Source of the DNA: Ureibacillus aquaedulcis
Lineage (GTDB): Bacteria > Bacillota > Bacilli > Bacillales_A > Planococcaceae
Reading direction: 5' to 3'
Assembly: GCF_030418165.1 (NCBI RefSeq)
Contig: NZ_JAUHTQ010000007.1
Coordinates: 124,001 to 188,000 of the forward strand
DNA length: 64,000 nt
Below are positions 35,147 through 45,512 of the stretch, piece by piece. Position 1 is the stretch's first letter, and every line of letters begins with the position of its first letter. The notes under the pieces are model-generated. The model had not been told where the DNA came from. It saw only the letters and a list, made by a program, of their open reading frames with translations, and ran no database searches. The position numbers were made by a program, and so were the translations under genes.

Positions 35147-35935
35147 TTAAACTGTTACCAGCAAAGTTGGTTCTTCTGCGTCCGTATCATGGATATTCAC
35201 ATACTCGCCAGCAATAATACCGCAAGATTGCAGGGTTTGTGTGACACTCATTCGAGCTAAATCTTTCATATTATTATCCTTGCTTAAATGAGATAGATAA
35301 ATTTGAGTTGGTTTTTCAAAAACAACTTCACTCATCGCCACGGCAGCATCTTCATTTGAAACATGTCCAACATCACTCAAGATTCGTCGTTTGATGGACC
35401 AAGGATAACGTCCCATTTGAAGCATACCGATATCATGGTTACTTTCAAAGACAAAGGAATCCGCACCGCGTATAATGCCTTTCATCCGGTCACTAACATA
35501 GCCAGTGTCCGTAATTAATACGAGCTTACGTCCATTCTCATGGAATACATAAAACATCGGATCCACTGCATCATGAGAAACTGCAAAAGATTCAATACTT
35601 AAGGAGCCAAAGGATTGGACGGTCTCCATATTAAAGGTAAATCGCTGGTCCAAAGGAATGTTTCCAATATGCCCTTCCATTGCTTGCCAAGTTTTTTCGT
35701 TTGCATAAATCGGGACATTATATTTTCGAGCCACAACACCCAGTCCTTTAATATGGTCGCTGTGTTCATGTGTTACTAAAATTCCTGATAATTTTTTCAT
35801 ATCACGATCAATTTTAGCAAACAGTTGCTCCATTTTTTTGCCACTTAAACCGGCATCCACTAGAAATGCATGTTCATCGTTTTCAACATAGATGGCATTT
35901 CCAGTAGATCCACTTGCTAAAACACTAAATCGCAT
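35147..35935 (-). CDS. walJ: WalJ/YycJ metallo-beta-lactamase-fold hydrolase
   Basis: 262 aa. [16 protein letters not shown] opens the fold; zinc ligands lie in [11 protein letters not shown], with [15 protein letters not shown] and LSHLSKDN supplying the rest. WalJ family proteins are associated with the WalRK regulon and with coordinating division and replication; a 5'-3' exonuclease-like activity has been proposed. It starts 4 nt after yycI and is the last gene of the wal operon. Confidence 0.95.
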   Translation of the reverse strand: MRFSVLASGSTGNAIYVENDEHAFLVDAGLSGKKMEQLFAKIDRDMKKLSGILVTHEHSDHIKGLGVVARKYNVPIYANEKTWQAMEGHIGNIPLDQRFTFNMETVQSFGSLSIESFAVSHDAVDPMFYVFHENGRKLVLITDTGYVSDRMKGIIRGADSFVFESNHDIGMLQMGRYPWSIKRRILSDVGHVSNEDAAVAMSEVVFEKPTQIYLSHLSKDNNMKDLARMSVTQTLQSCGIIAGEYVNIHDTDAEEPTLLVTV

Positions 35936-35939
35936 ACGA

Positions 35940-36815
35940 TTACTCCCTACTTTTTTCTAATTCTGTTTCTAGATCTATTTCGTCATCGGTTGTCAAAGAA
36001 TCTTCTTCATCTTCTTCAACTGCTGTATCCAACGTCAAATTCAGTACTCCACCTTCGACAGCATTGACAAAGTATTCTTTTTCTTCATCTTCAGTTTGAA
36101 CTCGAATTTCCCATGTCGGGACAAAGACCTGCATTTCTGTAATCTGCACTAATGTTGAATATCCTAAATCCACTTTGGTAATCTTCGAATTTGGTGCTAA
36201 AAGCCCTTTATTATAAACCGCTTGGATTGCATTTAAAGGAGATGTCAATACTTTTTCTTCCTCGTAAGCTTCCAGATTTTCTAATAAAGTTTGCTCGTAT
36301 CGGATGATTTCGTTCCGATCATTCCAATAAACTGTGACAAGACCATTCTTGATATAATAGAGGGTCCTTGAATTCGCTTTCTGGAAGAAGGTTGCACTTC
36401 TATTTTCCTTATCAATTTGCCACAAAGTATAGGAAGCACCATTATAAACATTTAAATTCAAAAAGTCATTATAGGATGATGCCTCATCTAGATTTTTAAT
36501 TTCATATGGTTCTTTTAAAGTGACAACTAATTTATTTTTATCGATTCTATAATTCTCTGCATTTTCAATATCAAGATCTTCTTCTTCAAAGCTCTTTACT
36601 TTTCCTGATATATAAGCTGCTTTTCCGGTATTTGTAGGTAATATCTCATACGTAATATTATCCTCCTTTAGCCGAACTTCAATATTTTTTTCTCCTATTG
36701 ATTCTTCTTGAACTTGCTGTGCTTCTGTATGACGGTTTAAATACAGCGAGTATAAAAAAACATCCAAAATTAAAAAGACGACGATGAATATAGATTTTGA
36801 TTTACTCCAATCCAT
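35940..36815 (-). CDS. yycI: YycI/WalI, WalK-regulating membrane protein
   Basis: 291 aa. One N-terminal membrane helix after MDWSKSKS (residues about 8-24) and a large extracytoplasmic domain with an acidic C-terminal tail ([13 protein letters not shown]). With YycH it binds the sensor kinase WalK in the membrane and modulates its activity. GGAGGAGC precedes the ATG. The gene overlaps the yycH 3' end by 14 nt, so translation is coupled. Confidence 0.94.
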   Translation of the reverse strand: MDWSKSKSIFIVVFLILDVFLYSLYLNRHTEAQQVQEESIGEKNIEVRLKEDNITYEILPTNTGKAAYISGKVKSFEEEDLDIENAENYRIDKNKLVVTLKEPYEIKNLDEASSYNDFLNLNVYNGASYTLWQIDKENRSATFFQKANSRTLYYIKNGLVTVYWNDRNEIIRYEQTLLENLEAYEEEKVLTSPLNAIQAVYNKGLLAPNSKITKVDLGYSTLVQITEMQVFVPTWEIRVQTEDEEKEYFVNAVEGGVLNLTLDTAVEEDEEDSLTTDDEIDLETELEKSRE

Positions 36816-38103
36816 ATTGGGCTCCTCCTACTGGTTTATCCGATAAGGGTATCGGATTACCATCTTGAATGACAAACCAACTAGGTTCAAGAGAATAGAC
36901 TTTTGGCTCATTCGGAATTGGTGTTAAATAATAACCCAAAACCAACTCTTCAATATCGTCTAAATTTTCAAGTGTGGCAATTATTTCTGGGCCAGAAGCT
37001 AATTGCCGATTGCTCGATAATACATATGTCCCAAGGGAATAATATGGTCTTGTATATTTGAAAACTCGATTTTCCCCCCAAGTGACAGCTATTTTAGTTG
37101 AGGTATTATCGCTGAATACAGGTAATCCTTGCTTGAATAATTGATATTCGACAATACGATTTCCTACATTACTATAACTATATCTATAATCTTCTGCTGT
37201 TAAGCCACCGTGTTGGTTTATATAGTCAAAGCTATCTTGTACAAGCTCTGCTACATCGATCAACCTGTCGGATTGAGGGGGATATACATAACTTATCGTT
37301 TTTGTCCCCGAATCGGAAGTCATTGATGCCATTCCATCCGTATAACTGTTGCTCTCAAAAGTCTTTCGAACTAAATTTATATCTTTAAACAAAACATTTT
37401 TAAATGTTTCTGTGGATATTTCATCGATATAGTAAGTGTATTGTTCCAAATCCACTCGATTGGATGGTACGTATAAAGAATACTTGTTAGGTCTCTCTAT
37501 TTCTTTATAAGGTATGAATTTTTTAATTGCCTTCCTAAAGGTAGAATTAAATTGTTCCTCACTAATAGTTACAAATGTTGTGTATAGTTTTTGCTGTTCT
37601 TTGCTGATAAAGGACAATTCCAGCGTTTTCACCTGATTCTGCTTTAAGCTGCTCCAATCAATCAAAATATTACTGAATGTAAAATCATCTATGTCACTTT
37701 GATTAAATTGGAGCACGGAACGAAATGTATCAATCGGGATTTCCGCAGAAAAGAAAAGTGTCATTTGATTTTCTGAGTGAATCTTGCTATTCATCTCTTC
37801 TACAGATAAATTTTGCCTATCCATTATTTCCGTTGCATTCAATCCCTGAAAGGCATCCATTACACTTTTAATAGCTGATGTGGAGACAGTTCCTGAAAAG
37901 CTTTCATTTTGGTGAGAGACAATACGGTATGGTTTTAACACTTCTTGTATTGCCTTTTCCTCTGCAAGCTTCTCTTGCTGAACAGTTGAATCCTCTATGT
38001 TTTCATAATTTGGCGTATATGTCCATATTGAAAATGTTAGTATAAGACTTAAAATAACGAGAAGAAACAAGACAAATGATTTAATTTGTTCGACATGTTT
38101 CAC
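36802..38103 (-). CDS. yycH: YycH/WalH, WalK-regulating membrane protein
   Basis: 433 aa from GTG 38103. The start codon overlaps the walK TGA (GTGA) and has AGGTGA upstream; the TTG two codons earlier is less well placed. One membrane helix (SFVLFLLVILSLILTFSIW) anchors an extracytoplasmic domain that contacts YycI and WalK. The length and N-terminal EQIKSFVLFLLVILSLxLT pattern match the family. Confidence 0.93.
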   Translation of the reverse strand: MKHVEQIKSFVLFLLVILSLILTFSIWTYTPNYENIEDSTVQQEKLAEEKAIQEVLKPYRIVSHQNESFSGTVSTSAIKSVMDAFQGLNATEIMDRQNLSVEEMNSKIHSENQMTLFFSAEIPIDTFRSVLQFNQSDIDDFTFSNILIDWSSLKQNQVKTLELSFISKEQQKLYTTFVTISEEQFNSTFRKAIKKFIPYKEIERPNKYSLYVPSNRVDLEQYTYYIDEISTETFKNVLFKDINLVRKTFESNSYTDGMASMTSDSGTKTISYVYPPQSDRLIDVAELVQDSFDYINQHGGLTAEDYRYSYSNVGNRIVEYQLFKQGLPVFSDNTSTKIAVTWGENRVFKYTRPYYSLGTYVLSSNRQLASGPEIIATLENLDDIEELVLGYYLTPIPNEPKVYSLEPSWFVIQDGNPIPLSDKPVGGAQYGLE

Positions 38104-39932
38104 TCCCAATCACCTGCCTCATCTAACTCATATGGTAATGTGAAGAAAATCGTTGTCCCTACCCCTTCCTCACTTTCTGCCCAAATTTTCCCGCCATGTG
38201 CTTCTATCATTTCTTTGGCAATAGCTAGTCCTAATCCTGTTCCGCCCATCGCACGCGACCTAGCTCGGTCCACGCGATAGAATCGGTCAAATATTTTTGT
38301 TACATTTTCCTTTGGAATCCCCATACCATCGTCTGAAACCATTACTTTTAACATGTTTTCTGATACAGTAAAGCCAAACCGGATATTCCCCCCATCTGGA
38401 GAATATTTCAATGCATTTGAAATAATATTATCAATCACCTGTGTCAGCTTATCTGTATCGACCTCGACAAAATAAGATGTATCCGGAATATACCGATCAA
38501 ACTTAACATTCTGTGATTTAGACATTTCAAACCGATCAATAATTCGATTAAAGAATTTATTAAACTCAACAAATTCCCTATTTAACTTATAATCCCGACT
38601 ATCCATTTTCGATAGATTCAGTAAATCATTCACAAGACGAATCATGCGCTCTGTTTCAGTTTGTGTAACATTTAAAAATGTAGGCGCAATATTTTCATCT
38701 CTCCATGCCCCATCTGCAAGTGCTTCCAAATAACTTCTCATTGTCGTTAATGGCGTACGCAATTCATGGGAGACATTTGCAACAAATTCTCTTCTCTCCA
38801 TATCAATCTTCTCTTGCTCTGTAATATCATGTATAACAGTAATCAACCCGTTAACAAAACCAGTCTCCTTTTGAATAACGGAAAAATTTGCTCTTAATAT
38901 AAATGGCTTATCTTGTGTACTGTAATCTAAGTTAATAGATTCCTTCATATGAATTAAATCTTCAAAACTATATTCTTGATCTAATCCTAATACCGAAGCT
39001 ATGGGCCGACTTAAAGTGGTTTCACGTGTAACCTCTAAAAAGTTAAGCGCAGGATCGTTGATAAGAATGACTTTTCCCTTTCGGTCAGTCGCAATTACAC
39101 CGTCCGTCATATTACTTAACACCGAAGCGAGTTTTCTTCTCTCTGCTTCCGTAGTAGATTGTGCCTCTTGCAGGCGATTTGTTAGATGGTTAAAGGAGAG
39201 AGCAAGTTGACCAATTTCATCGTCCCCATATACTCGAACTTTTCTTGAATAATTTCCTCTCGACATAGCCTGTGCTTGTCTGCGCATATCCAAAATAGGT
39301 CTGGTAATAGTTTTTGCAAATAATATACCGAGAAGAACTGTAACAGTAAGAGACATACCGATACCAATAGCAAATATTTGGTTAATATCCTCCATTTGTT
39401 CGAAAACACTTTCAATATCGGATTTGATATAGAGTGCGCCAATTACTTTGCTATCAGGACCTACACTATCTTTAATAGGAGCAGCAAGAACCCATACCCG
39501 TCTTCCGGATTCCAGTGCAATATTCTCTTGATAGACCTCGGATACAATGGCTCTTGTGACCGTATCATTATTAATTTGCTGTCCTACAATGGATTTGTTA
39601 TCTGGATCGGCAGTCGCTTGAACTCTTCCATTATGGTCAACAATTAAGATTTCGTTGATATCTTCATTAGCAAATTCCAATAAAATAATACTTAAGCTAT
39701 CCTGTAGTGAAGGTGGTGTATTATCATCACGTTTCTTGTTCCACTCTTCTCGAATACTATATTGTACCAAGTCGATTCGTTGCGTAATGGATTGTTTGAA
39801 GTTCTCTTTCAAATTCTCCTCCATTTTGGAGGAGAAGTAGATTCCGATAATTTGCAATGCAATGATAATCAGCAATACATAGATTAGAACAATTTTTACG
39901 TGAATGGACTTAAAAAAGCTCACTTTGTGCAT
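38100..39932 (-). CDS. walK: Sensor histidine kinase WalK
   Basis: 610 aa. Order: membrane helix 13-33, extracytoplasmic Cache-like domain 34-185, membrane helix 186-206, HAMP 207-260, PAS 265-370, HisKA with His389 in FVANVSHELRTP, then the ATPase domain with DGGNIRFGF, DDGMGIP, FDRFYR and GGTGLGLAIAKE. It is the essential cell-wall homeostasis kinase of low-GC Gram-positives, signalling to WalR. It lies 5 nt after walR. Length is typical. Confidence 0.97.
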   Translation of the reverse strand: MHKVSFFKSIHVKIVLIYVLLIIIALQIIGIYFSSKMEENLKENFKQSITQRIDLVQYSIREEWNKKRDDNTPPSLQDSLSIILLEFANEDINEILIVDHNGRVQATADPDNKSIVGQQINNDTVTRAIVSEVYQENIALESGRRVWVLAAPIKDSVGPDSKVIGALYIKSDIESVFEQMEDINQIFAIGIGMSLTVTVLLGILFAKTITRPILDMRRQAQAMSRGNYSRKVRVYGDDEIGQLALSFNHLTNRLQEAQSTTEAERRKLASVLSNMTDGVIATDRKGKVILINDPALNFLEVTRETTLSRPIASVLGLDQEYSFEDLIHMKESINLDYSTQDKPFILRANFSVIQKETGFVNGLITVIHDITEQEKIDMERREFVANVSHELRTPLTTMRSYLEALADGAWRDENIAPTFLNVTQTETERMIRLVNDLLNLSKMDSRDYKLNREFVEFNKFFNRIIDRFEMSKSQNVKFDRYIPDTSYFVEVDTDKLTQVIDNIISNALKYSPDGGNIRFGFTVSENMLKVMVSDDGMGIPKENVTKIFDRFYRVDRARSRAMGGTGLGLAIAKEMIEAHGGKIWAESEEGVGTTIFFTLPYELDEAGDWE

Positions 39933-39937
39933 TTAGA

Positions 39938-40651
39938 TTACTCCTGTTCAGGATTTCGCAAATAATAACCTACACCACGACGCGTTACAATCCAGTTTGG
40001 ATGACTTGGATTGTCTTCAATTTTTTCACGTAAACGACGGATTGTAACGTCCACTGTTCGAACATCTCCAAAATAATCATAACCCCACACCGTTTGAAGT
40101 AAATGCTCACGCGTCATTACTTGACCGATATGCTTCGCTAAATAATGTAATAATTCAAATTCACGGTGTGTCAATTCAATCGTTTCTCCACGCTTTAAAA
40201 CTAGATAAGCATCCGGTTGGATAATTAAAGTACCTACTGTAATGTCATTTGTTTCTTCTTTTACTTCTTCCGGCTGAGCAGATACTTTTAAACGACGCAT
40301 ATTTGCTTTTACGCGCGCAATCAGCTCACGTGTACTGAATGGTTTCGTTACATAATCATCTGCACCCATTTCCAGCCCTAAAACTTTATCTATTTCAGAA
40401 CCTTTTGCCGTCAGCATAATAATCGGGAAATCATATTTTTTGCGAATCTCTCGGCAAACTTCCATTCCGTCTCTTTTTGGAAGCATAATATCCAACAACA
40501 TTAAATCCGGCTGAGATTCCTCAACTTTTTCTAGTGCTTCATCACCATCATAGGCACAGATTACCTGGTACCCTTCTTTTACTAAGTTAAATTGCAGAAT
40601 ATCTGCAATCGGCTTTTCATCATCACAAACTAATATTGTCTTTGTTGTCAT
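39938..40651 (-). CDS. walR: Response regulator WalR
   Basis: 237 aa OmpR-type regulator. The receiver domain has acidic Asp10/Asp11, phosphoacceptor Asp54 in [16 protein letters not shown] and the Lys in VTKPFSTRE. The winged-helix domain ends with [24 protein letters not shown] and the near-invariant TRRGVGYYL. It activates autolysin genes and represses autolysin inhibitors by binding TGTWAH-N5-TGTWAH repeats. First gene of the operon walR-walK-yycH-yycI-walJ. Confidence 0.98.
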   Translation of the reverse strand: MTTKTILVCDDEKPIADILQFNLVKEGYQVICAYDGDEALEKVEESQPDLMLLDIMLPKRDGMEVCREIRKKYDFPIIMLTAKGSEIDKVLGLEMGADDYVTKPFSTRELIARVKANMRRLKVSAQPEEVKEETNDITVGTLIIQPDAYLVLKRGETIELTHREFELLHYLAKHIGQVMTREHLLQTVWGYDYFGDVRTVDVTIRRLREKIEDNPSHPNWIVTRRGVGYYLRNPEQE

Positions 40652-41048
40652 TCGTCTTCTCTCCTCTTCTTTACCAATCTATCTATTGTTCGTTTCAGTA
40701 AAGTCCATTTATTTATCATATATAAATGAGCAATAAGCTTAGGCTCATTGTGATTTCTTCAAGTTATTTTAATAGGTCACACATAAAAATATCTAAATGG
40801 GTCTTCTATAACTTTTATTTAGATTTTATGCATAAAGCTATTATACCAAATAAACTGCTTAAATAAGTATTAGAAACCGTTAATCTATTAATCAGTATTA
40901 TCTAAATTGGCTATTTTTTTCACATTGGCTTCCACATATTTTCTGGGAAATATTTCGACAAATTTAGTCATTCCATTTTAAAGAAAAAGGCAAATGTTAA
41001 ATCAGGGTACTAAGCAAACTTGTATTCGTCATTTTTACCTGGCTTTAA
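40652..41048. other. wal operon leader and promoter region
   Basis: About 400 nt, non-coding. The minus strand carries an extended -10, TGGTATAAT (40840-40848 on the plus strand), about 190 nt before walR, without a good -35. It would leave a long 5' leader. No riboswitch recognised. Confidence 0.4.
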
Positions 41049-41083
41049 ATAAAAAAGACAGCCCTTGTAAACTTGGACTGTCA
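41049..41083 (-). terminator. Terminator of the M23 endopeptidase gene
   Basis: GACAGTCC pairs with GGGCTGTC on the minus strand and is followed by TTTTTTATTT. Confidence 0.8.
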
Positions 41084-41091
41084 TACTTACT

Positions 41092-42570
41092 TTAGTAGTT
41101 TAAATAAGATAATGGGTTAACTAGTGCTCCATTCTTATGCATTTCAAAGTGTAAGTGGGTACCTGTAGAACGACCTGTTGATCCCATAATTCCAATAACC
41201 GCACCCTGAGGAACTACTTGTCCTACACTTACATCTATTTCCGAAAGATGGGCATAGATTGTTTGATAGCCATTATTATGGTCAATGATAATCCTTTGAC
41301 CATATGTTCCATCCCAACCAGTGGCTGTAACAACACCATTATCAGAGGCTTTGATATCATAGTTGGACGGACGGGCGATATCGATGCCCCTATGGTAGCT
41401 TCCCCAACGTGATCCCATTTGACTTGAAATATAACCACCTACTGCTGGCCATGCGAAGCTGCCTGTTCCGCGTGATGAAATGACTTTAATTCCTACGACA
41501 GTAACACTATCAACTGGTTCAGCTAAAACCGTTTCTTTTGTAACAGTTTTTTCAACAACCGCTCCATTTACTTGGGAAATTAAATAAGAAACTTCTTTCT
41601 TGCCTTTAGATCCTTCTTGTTTAACAACGGTTTCGCCTTTGAACATCGAGTCATCTTCTTCAACAATTTTTTCAAAAGGAATTTCTGTTATTGCATTTTT
41701 TTCTTTCACTACTTCAACATTTACTAATGGCTTTTCAACCGTAACATTGATTTCTTGATCGATTTGCAATAATGAATCTTCGGTTAAACCCGGGTTTAAC
41801 TCTAGAATTTGCGCTGTCGATAGATTATGCGCACTTGCAATTGTACCTAGTACATCACCTGATTGTACGGCATATGTCTCTTTTTCAAGAGAACCTGTTT
41901 TTAAATATTCTACAGCCTCGGCAGGTGTCACGATTTGGTCTGGATTAACCTTTGTTTCTTGGCCAGAAACCGCTTCTACTACTTTAATTTCTTTTATGCG
42001 GGTTTCCTTTGCTTCTAAAGCGGGTAGTTTTTCAAGAGAAGCATTAGCCTCATATTTTTGCAGCTCTGCTTCCGTTACGTATTGAAGCTTTAATAAGCGC
42101 ATTGTCTTATTGAAGTCAGCCTGATCCTTTAAGTAAACAACGGGTTTTCCATCAATCTGAATTGCATAGCTATCTGCTTCTACAATATTTTCTTCTTTTA
42201 ACTTGGATAATGTAGCAGCATCATCTGTTTCATAAGAGAAAACTTGTTCCGGAATTAGAGTAACATTAGAGCCACCATCCAGATTGTAATCTTGGTAAAG
42301 CTTTTGCACTTCTTGTTCTTTTGTTTGAATAATTTCAGTAACAGCTTCTTCGTTTGAGACTGCTCCTATATATGTATCTCCAACATAAACATGGTATATT
42401 TTTTCGATGCCACTTGCACTTGTTTCATCGGCAAATGCATTAGTCGAACTCATTGCTGTGAATAATAAAGTAGCCATAGCTGCTTTTCTAAATATATGTG
42501 ATGGTTTAAAATTAAGACTTATCGATTGTTTCTTTGTAAAGTCTCCGCTGATGTTCCATTTCGAACTCAT
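41092..42570 (-). CDS. Secreted LysM-G5-M23 peptidoglycan endopeptidase
   Basis: 492 aa. A long N-terminus with a hydrophobic stretch ending in SSTNAFA (near residue 47) suggests a signal peptide. LysM (about 235-285, YAVQSGDVLGTIASAHNLS) binds glycan, a G5 domain follows (about 290-365), and the M23 domain ends the protein with the zinc motifs HRGIDIA (HxxxD) and HLHFEMH (HxH). It should cleave cross-bridges or stem peptides in the wall. It sits directly upstream of walR in the same orientation, with a WalR-like site 110 nt before its start, so WalR control is plausible. Confidence 0.9.
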   Translation of the reverse strand: MSSKWNISGDFTKKQSISLNFKPSHIFRKAAMATLLFTAMSSTNAFADETSASGIEKIYHVYVGDTYIGAVSNEEAVTEIIQTKEQEVQKLYQDYNLDGGSNVTLIPEQVFSYETDDAATLSKLKEENIVEADSYAIQIDGKPVVYLKDQADFNKTMRLLKLQYVTEAELQKYEANASLEKLPALEAKETRIKEIKVVEAVSGQETKVNPDQIVTPAEAVEYLKTGSLEKETYAVQSGDVLGTIASAHNLSTAQILELNPGLTEDSLLQIDQEINVTVEKPLVNVEVVKEKNAITEIPFEKIVEEDDSMFKGETVVKQEGSKGKKEVSYLISQVNGAVVEKTVTKETVLAEPVDSVTVVGIKVISSRGTGSFAWPAVGGYISSQMGSRWGSYHRGIDIARPSNYDIKASDNGVVTATGWDGTYGQRIIIDHNNGYQTIYAHLSEIDVSVGQVVPQGAVIGIMGSTGRSTGTHLHFEMHKNGALVNPLSYLNY

Positions 42571-42680
42571 AATAAAGCCCCTTCCAAAGACTACCCATTC
42601 TATGGGTTATTTTCCATGCAAAAATTTGCACTTTTTTAATGTACCATAATCTTTTTTTCTATTAAACCATTTGAGTCTTT

Positions 42681-42697
42681 TGTAACGAAAATGTATT
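42681..42697 (+). promoter_or_regulatory. Candidate WalR binding site
   Basis: TGTAAC-GAAAA-TGTATT matches the WalR direct repeat TGTWAH-N5-TGTWAH at 11 of 12 positions. It reads on the plus strand, opposite the downstream M23 gene, about 110 nt from its ATG. Confidence 0.45.
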
Positions 42698-43026
42698 ATT
42701 TGAATATTCGCTGTTACAAATTAGGAAAATTAAACTAGATTGATGTATCGCTTTTATGACAAGTGGATATATCTATTAATTTTTTTTTATATTCTCTGAG
42801 TTAACCCCTATTATCCTTAATAATTTGCGTTCCATTTATATAATTCGGAAATTTTAGTATAATTAATTTGTTCTAGTCTTTCGCACTTCTTTGTTATTCC
42901 TCGACAAAGCATACCTTTCCCTACCTGTAATTATTAGGAAAATATTCTCACCTATTTTCGAGTCTTTCATTCTAATTTTATGTATTGAAGATTAATACAA
43001 TTATAAGAAGAGATTGGAGGAAATTA
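42698..43026. other. Divergent spacer before the YitT gene
   Basis: AT-rich and non-coding. It must hold the YitT promoter, but no clear consensus pair was found. Confidence 0.3.
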
Positions 43027-43914
43027 ATGAATCAAAGTAAAGCCATCCACGCTTCTGAAATAAATAAAGCGAGTACTGGAACAAAGGTACTGCGAATTCT
43101 GATGGCCGTTATTGGGGCCTTGATCTTTGCTGTTGGACTTGAGTTATTTTTAGTGCCGAATACAGTAATGGATGGGGGGATTGTCGGGATTTCCATTATT
43201 CTATCTCATCTAACTGGAATTCCTACTGGAGTGTTCATCTTCATTATCAATATACCTTTTATTTACATAGGCTATAAACAAATCGGAAAAACCTTTGCTC
43301 TCATGTCTTTCTTCGCTATTACAATCCTTTCCGGAGCAACCGTAACCATGCACCATATCCAGCCGTTTACATCTGATTTATTATTAGCTACTGTATTTGG
43401 CGGGATTTTATTGGGCGTGGGCGTTGGACTGGTTATCCGCTACGGGGGTTGTTTGGATGGAACAGAAGTAATGGCCATTTTATCCAATAAAAAATTGCCT
43501 TTCTCTGTTGGGGAGATTATCTTGATTATTAATCTTGCCATCTTTACCATAGCTGGGTTTGTTTTCACATGGGAACAGGCCATGTATTCCGTTATCGCAT
43601 ACTTTATTGCCTCAAAGGTCATTGATATTGTCGTTTTAGGAATGGAAGAATCTAAATCTGTCTATATCATTAGCGACGAAATTGAGGAAATCGGCCAGGC
43701 AATTATGGCTCGGTTAGGCCGGGGAGTAACCTATCTTCATGGGGAAGGTGCCTATACAGGGAATAACAAAAAGGTTATTTTTTGTGTTATTACTCGACTT
43801 GAGGAATCAAAAATGAAAGAAATCGTACGCACAATCGATACGCAGGCTTTCCTAGCTATTGGAAACATCAGTGAGGTAAAGGGTGGCCGCTTTAAGAAGA
43901 AGGCCATTCACTAG
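43027..43914 (+). CDS. YitT-family membrane protein (DUF161/DUF2179)
   Basis: 295 aa from ATG 43027, which has GGAGG eight nt upstream; 14 further upstream codons are open but unsupported. Five to six hydrophobic segments are followed by a soluble C-terminal DUF2179 domain (about 215-285, SKSVYIISDEIEEIGQAIMARLGRGVTYLHGEGAY). Signature blocks are LFLVPNTVMDGGIVGISI and RYGGCLDGTEVMAI. Function of the family is not settled. Monocistronic, converging on purA. Confidence 0.92.
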   Translation: MNQSKAIHASEINKASTGTKVLRILMAVIGALIFAVGLELFLVPNTVMDGGIVGISIILSHLTGIPTGVFIFIINIPFIYIGYKQIGKTFALMSFFAITILSGATVTMHHIQPFTSDLLLATVFGGILLGVGVGLVIRYGGCLDGTEVMAILSNKKLPFSVGEIILIINLAIFTIAGFVFTWEQAMYSVIAYFIASKVIDIVVLGMEESKSVYIISDEIEEIGQAIMARLGRGVTYLHGEGAYTGNNKKVIFCVITRLEESKMKEIVRTIDTQAFLAIGNISEVKGGRFKKKAIH

Positions 43915-43921
43915 AAAAGAA

Positions 43922-43959
43922 AACCTACTAATGGATTTTAAAAATCCATTAGTAGGTTT
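43922..43959. terminator. Bidirectional terminator between YitT and purA
   Basis: AACCTACTAATGGATTT and AAATCCATTAGTAGGTT form a perfect 17-bp stem with T-runs on the plus side and a T-rich minus side. Confidence 0.92.
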
Positions 43960-43970
43960 TTGTTTGCGTG

Positions 43971-45257
43971 TTAATCCCAGATTGGATTAACAATGTTAGT
44001 CTGTTCGCGTGCTGGGCCTACTGAGAATGTCATTAGGCTGATGCCAGTTAGTTCTACTACGCGTTCTACGTATTTACGAGCATTTTCTGGTAGTTCTTCT
44101 AATGTACGCATTGCTGTAATATCTTCAGACCAGCCTGGTAGTTCTTCATAAACTGGTTTACAAGCTTCTAGGACATGTAAGCTTGCTGGATATTCAGTGA
44201 TTACTTCACCATTGTATTCGTAAGCCGTACAGATTTTTACTGTTTCAAGTCCAGATAATACATCGATTGAGTTTAATGCTAGGTCAGTAATTCCACTTAC
44301 ACGACGAGAGTGGCGAACTACAACAGCGTCAAACCAACCTACACGGCGAGGGCGGCCAGTTGTTGTACCATATTCACGGCCAACTTCACGAATGTGATGA
44401 CCAATTTCATCGAATAATTCGGTTGGGAATGGCCCGTCACCTACACGAGATGTATATGCCTTACTTACACCAACTACACGAGAAACATGGGATGGCCCGA
44501 TACCTGTACCAGTTGTTACTCCACCTGCAACAGGGTTTGAAGATGTAACATATGGATAAGTTCCGTGGTCCACGTCTAACATAACACCTTGTGCACCTTC
44601 AAATAACACACGGCCACCTTCGTCTAATACGTCATTCAACACTTTAGAAGTATCTGTTACGTATTTCGCAAGTTCTTGGCCATATCCGTAGAATTCTTCG
44701 AAGATATCTTCAAATTTTAAGCCTTCTACTTCGTAGAATTTTTCGAAAAGACGGTTTTTCTTCTCTAAATTCTCACGCAGCTTTTGTTCAAACACATCAC
44801 GCTCAAGTAAGTCCGCAATACGAATTCCCATACGTGCGATCTTATCTTGATAACATGGACCAATCCCTTTACAAGTCGTCCCGATTTTATTGTCCCCACG
44901 AGAAGCCTCATCCACTTTATCTTGATAGATATGATATGGAAGAATGACTTGTGCACGGTTTGAGATACGTAAATTTGAAGTATCAATCCCACGTTCCTGT
45001 AATCCTTTTAATTCAGTTACTAGAGATTTTGGATTGATTACCATCCCATTTCCCATTACCGATGATTTTTCTTTATAAAAAATACCTGATGGAATTAAAT
45101 GCAATTTATAAGTTTCTTGGCCAATTTTGATTGTATGACCTGCGTTATCGCCACCTGAAAAACGAGCAATTATATCTGCTTTCTTAGATAGGAAGTCAGT
45201 AATTTTCCCTTTACCTTCGTCTCCCCATTGTGTTCCTACAACTACAACTGATGTCAT
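43971..45257 (-). CDS. purA: Adenylosuccinate synthetase
   Basis: 428 aa, GTP-dependent synthesis of adenylosuccinate from IMP and aspartate, the first step to [21 protein letters not shown] is the N-terminal P-loop-like motif, [12 protein letters not shown] binds IMP, and later blocks [37 protein letters not shown] and [11 protein letters not shown] are invariant. The start is ATG 45257, behind GGAGGTG; the frame is open 43 codons upstream, but that part is unlike any PurA. Monocistronic. Confidence 0.98.
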   Translation of the reverse strand: MTSVVVVGTQWGDEGKGKITDFLSKKADIIARFSGGDNAGHTIKIGQETYKLHLIPSGIFYKEKSSVMGNGMVINPKSLVTELKGLQERGIDTSNLRISNRAQVILPYHIYQDKVDEASRGDNKIGTTCKGIGPCYQDKIARMGIRIADLLERDVFEQKLRENLEKKNRLFEKFYEVEGLKFEDIFEEFYGYGQELAKYVTDTSKVLNDVLDEGGRVLFEGAQGVMLDVDHGTYPYVTSSNPVAGGVTTGTGIGPSHVSRVVGVSKAYTSRVGDGPFPTELFDEIGHHIREVGREYGTTTGRPRRVGWFDAVVVRHSRRVSGITDLALNSIDVLSGLETVKICTAYEYNGEVITEYPASLHVLEACKPVYEELPGWSEDITAMRTLEELPENARKYVERVVELTGISLMTFSVGPAREQTNIVNPIWD

Positions 45258-45449
45258 ATCAGCACCTCCGCTAGACTCAAGTACGTTTATTATTCTCATT
45301 AATAAGTAAAACATCCCATTAATTAAATATGAACAATTTCTATTATTGTGATCTAAATTACTTATTAGTTTTTTTTGCTCATACATGGTTCACCATATCA
45401 AACAGCTTTAATTGTAACAGTGATTAGCGGTAGAAGTCAATCCAGAATA

Positions 45450-45498
45450 AGAAAAAACACGAACAAACGATTAATGTATTTTAATCATTGTTCGTGTT
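45450..45498 (-). terminator. Terminator of the dnaB operon
   Basis: AACACGAACAA-GATTAA pairs with TTAATC-TTGTTCGTGTT and is followed by TTTTTTC on the minus strand, 15 nt past dnaB. Confidence 0.9.
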
Positions 45499-45512
45499 CT
45501 GAAATAATATCA

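Noticed and set aside
45258-45386. 43-codon N-terminal extension of PurA
   Set aside because: No homology to PurA and no ribosome site; GGAGGTG points to ATG 45257.
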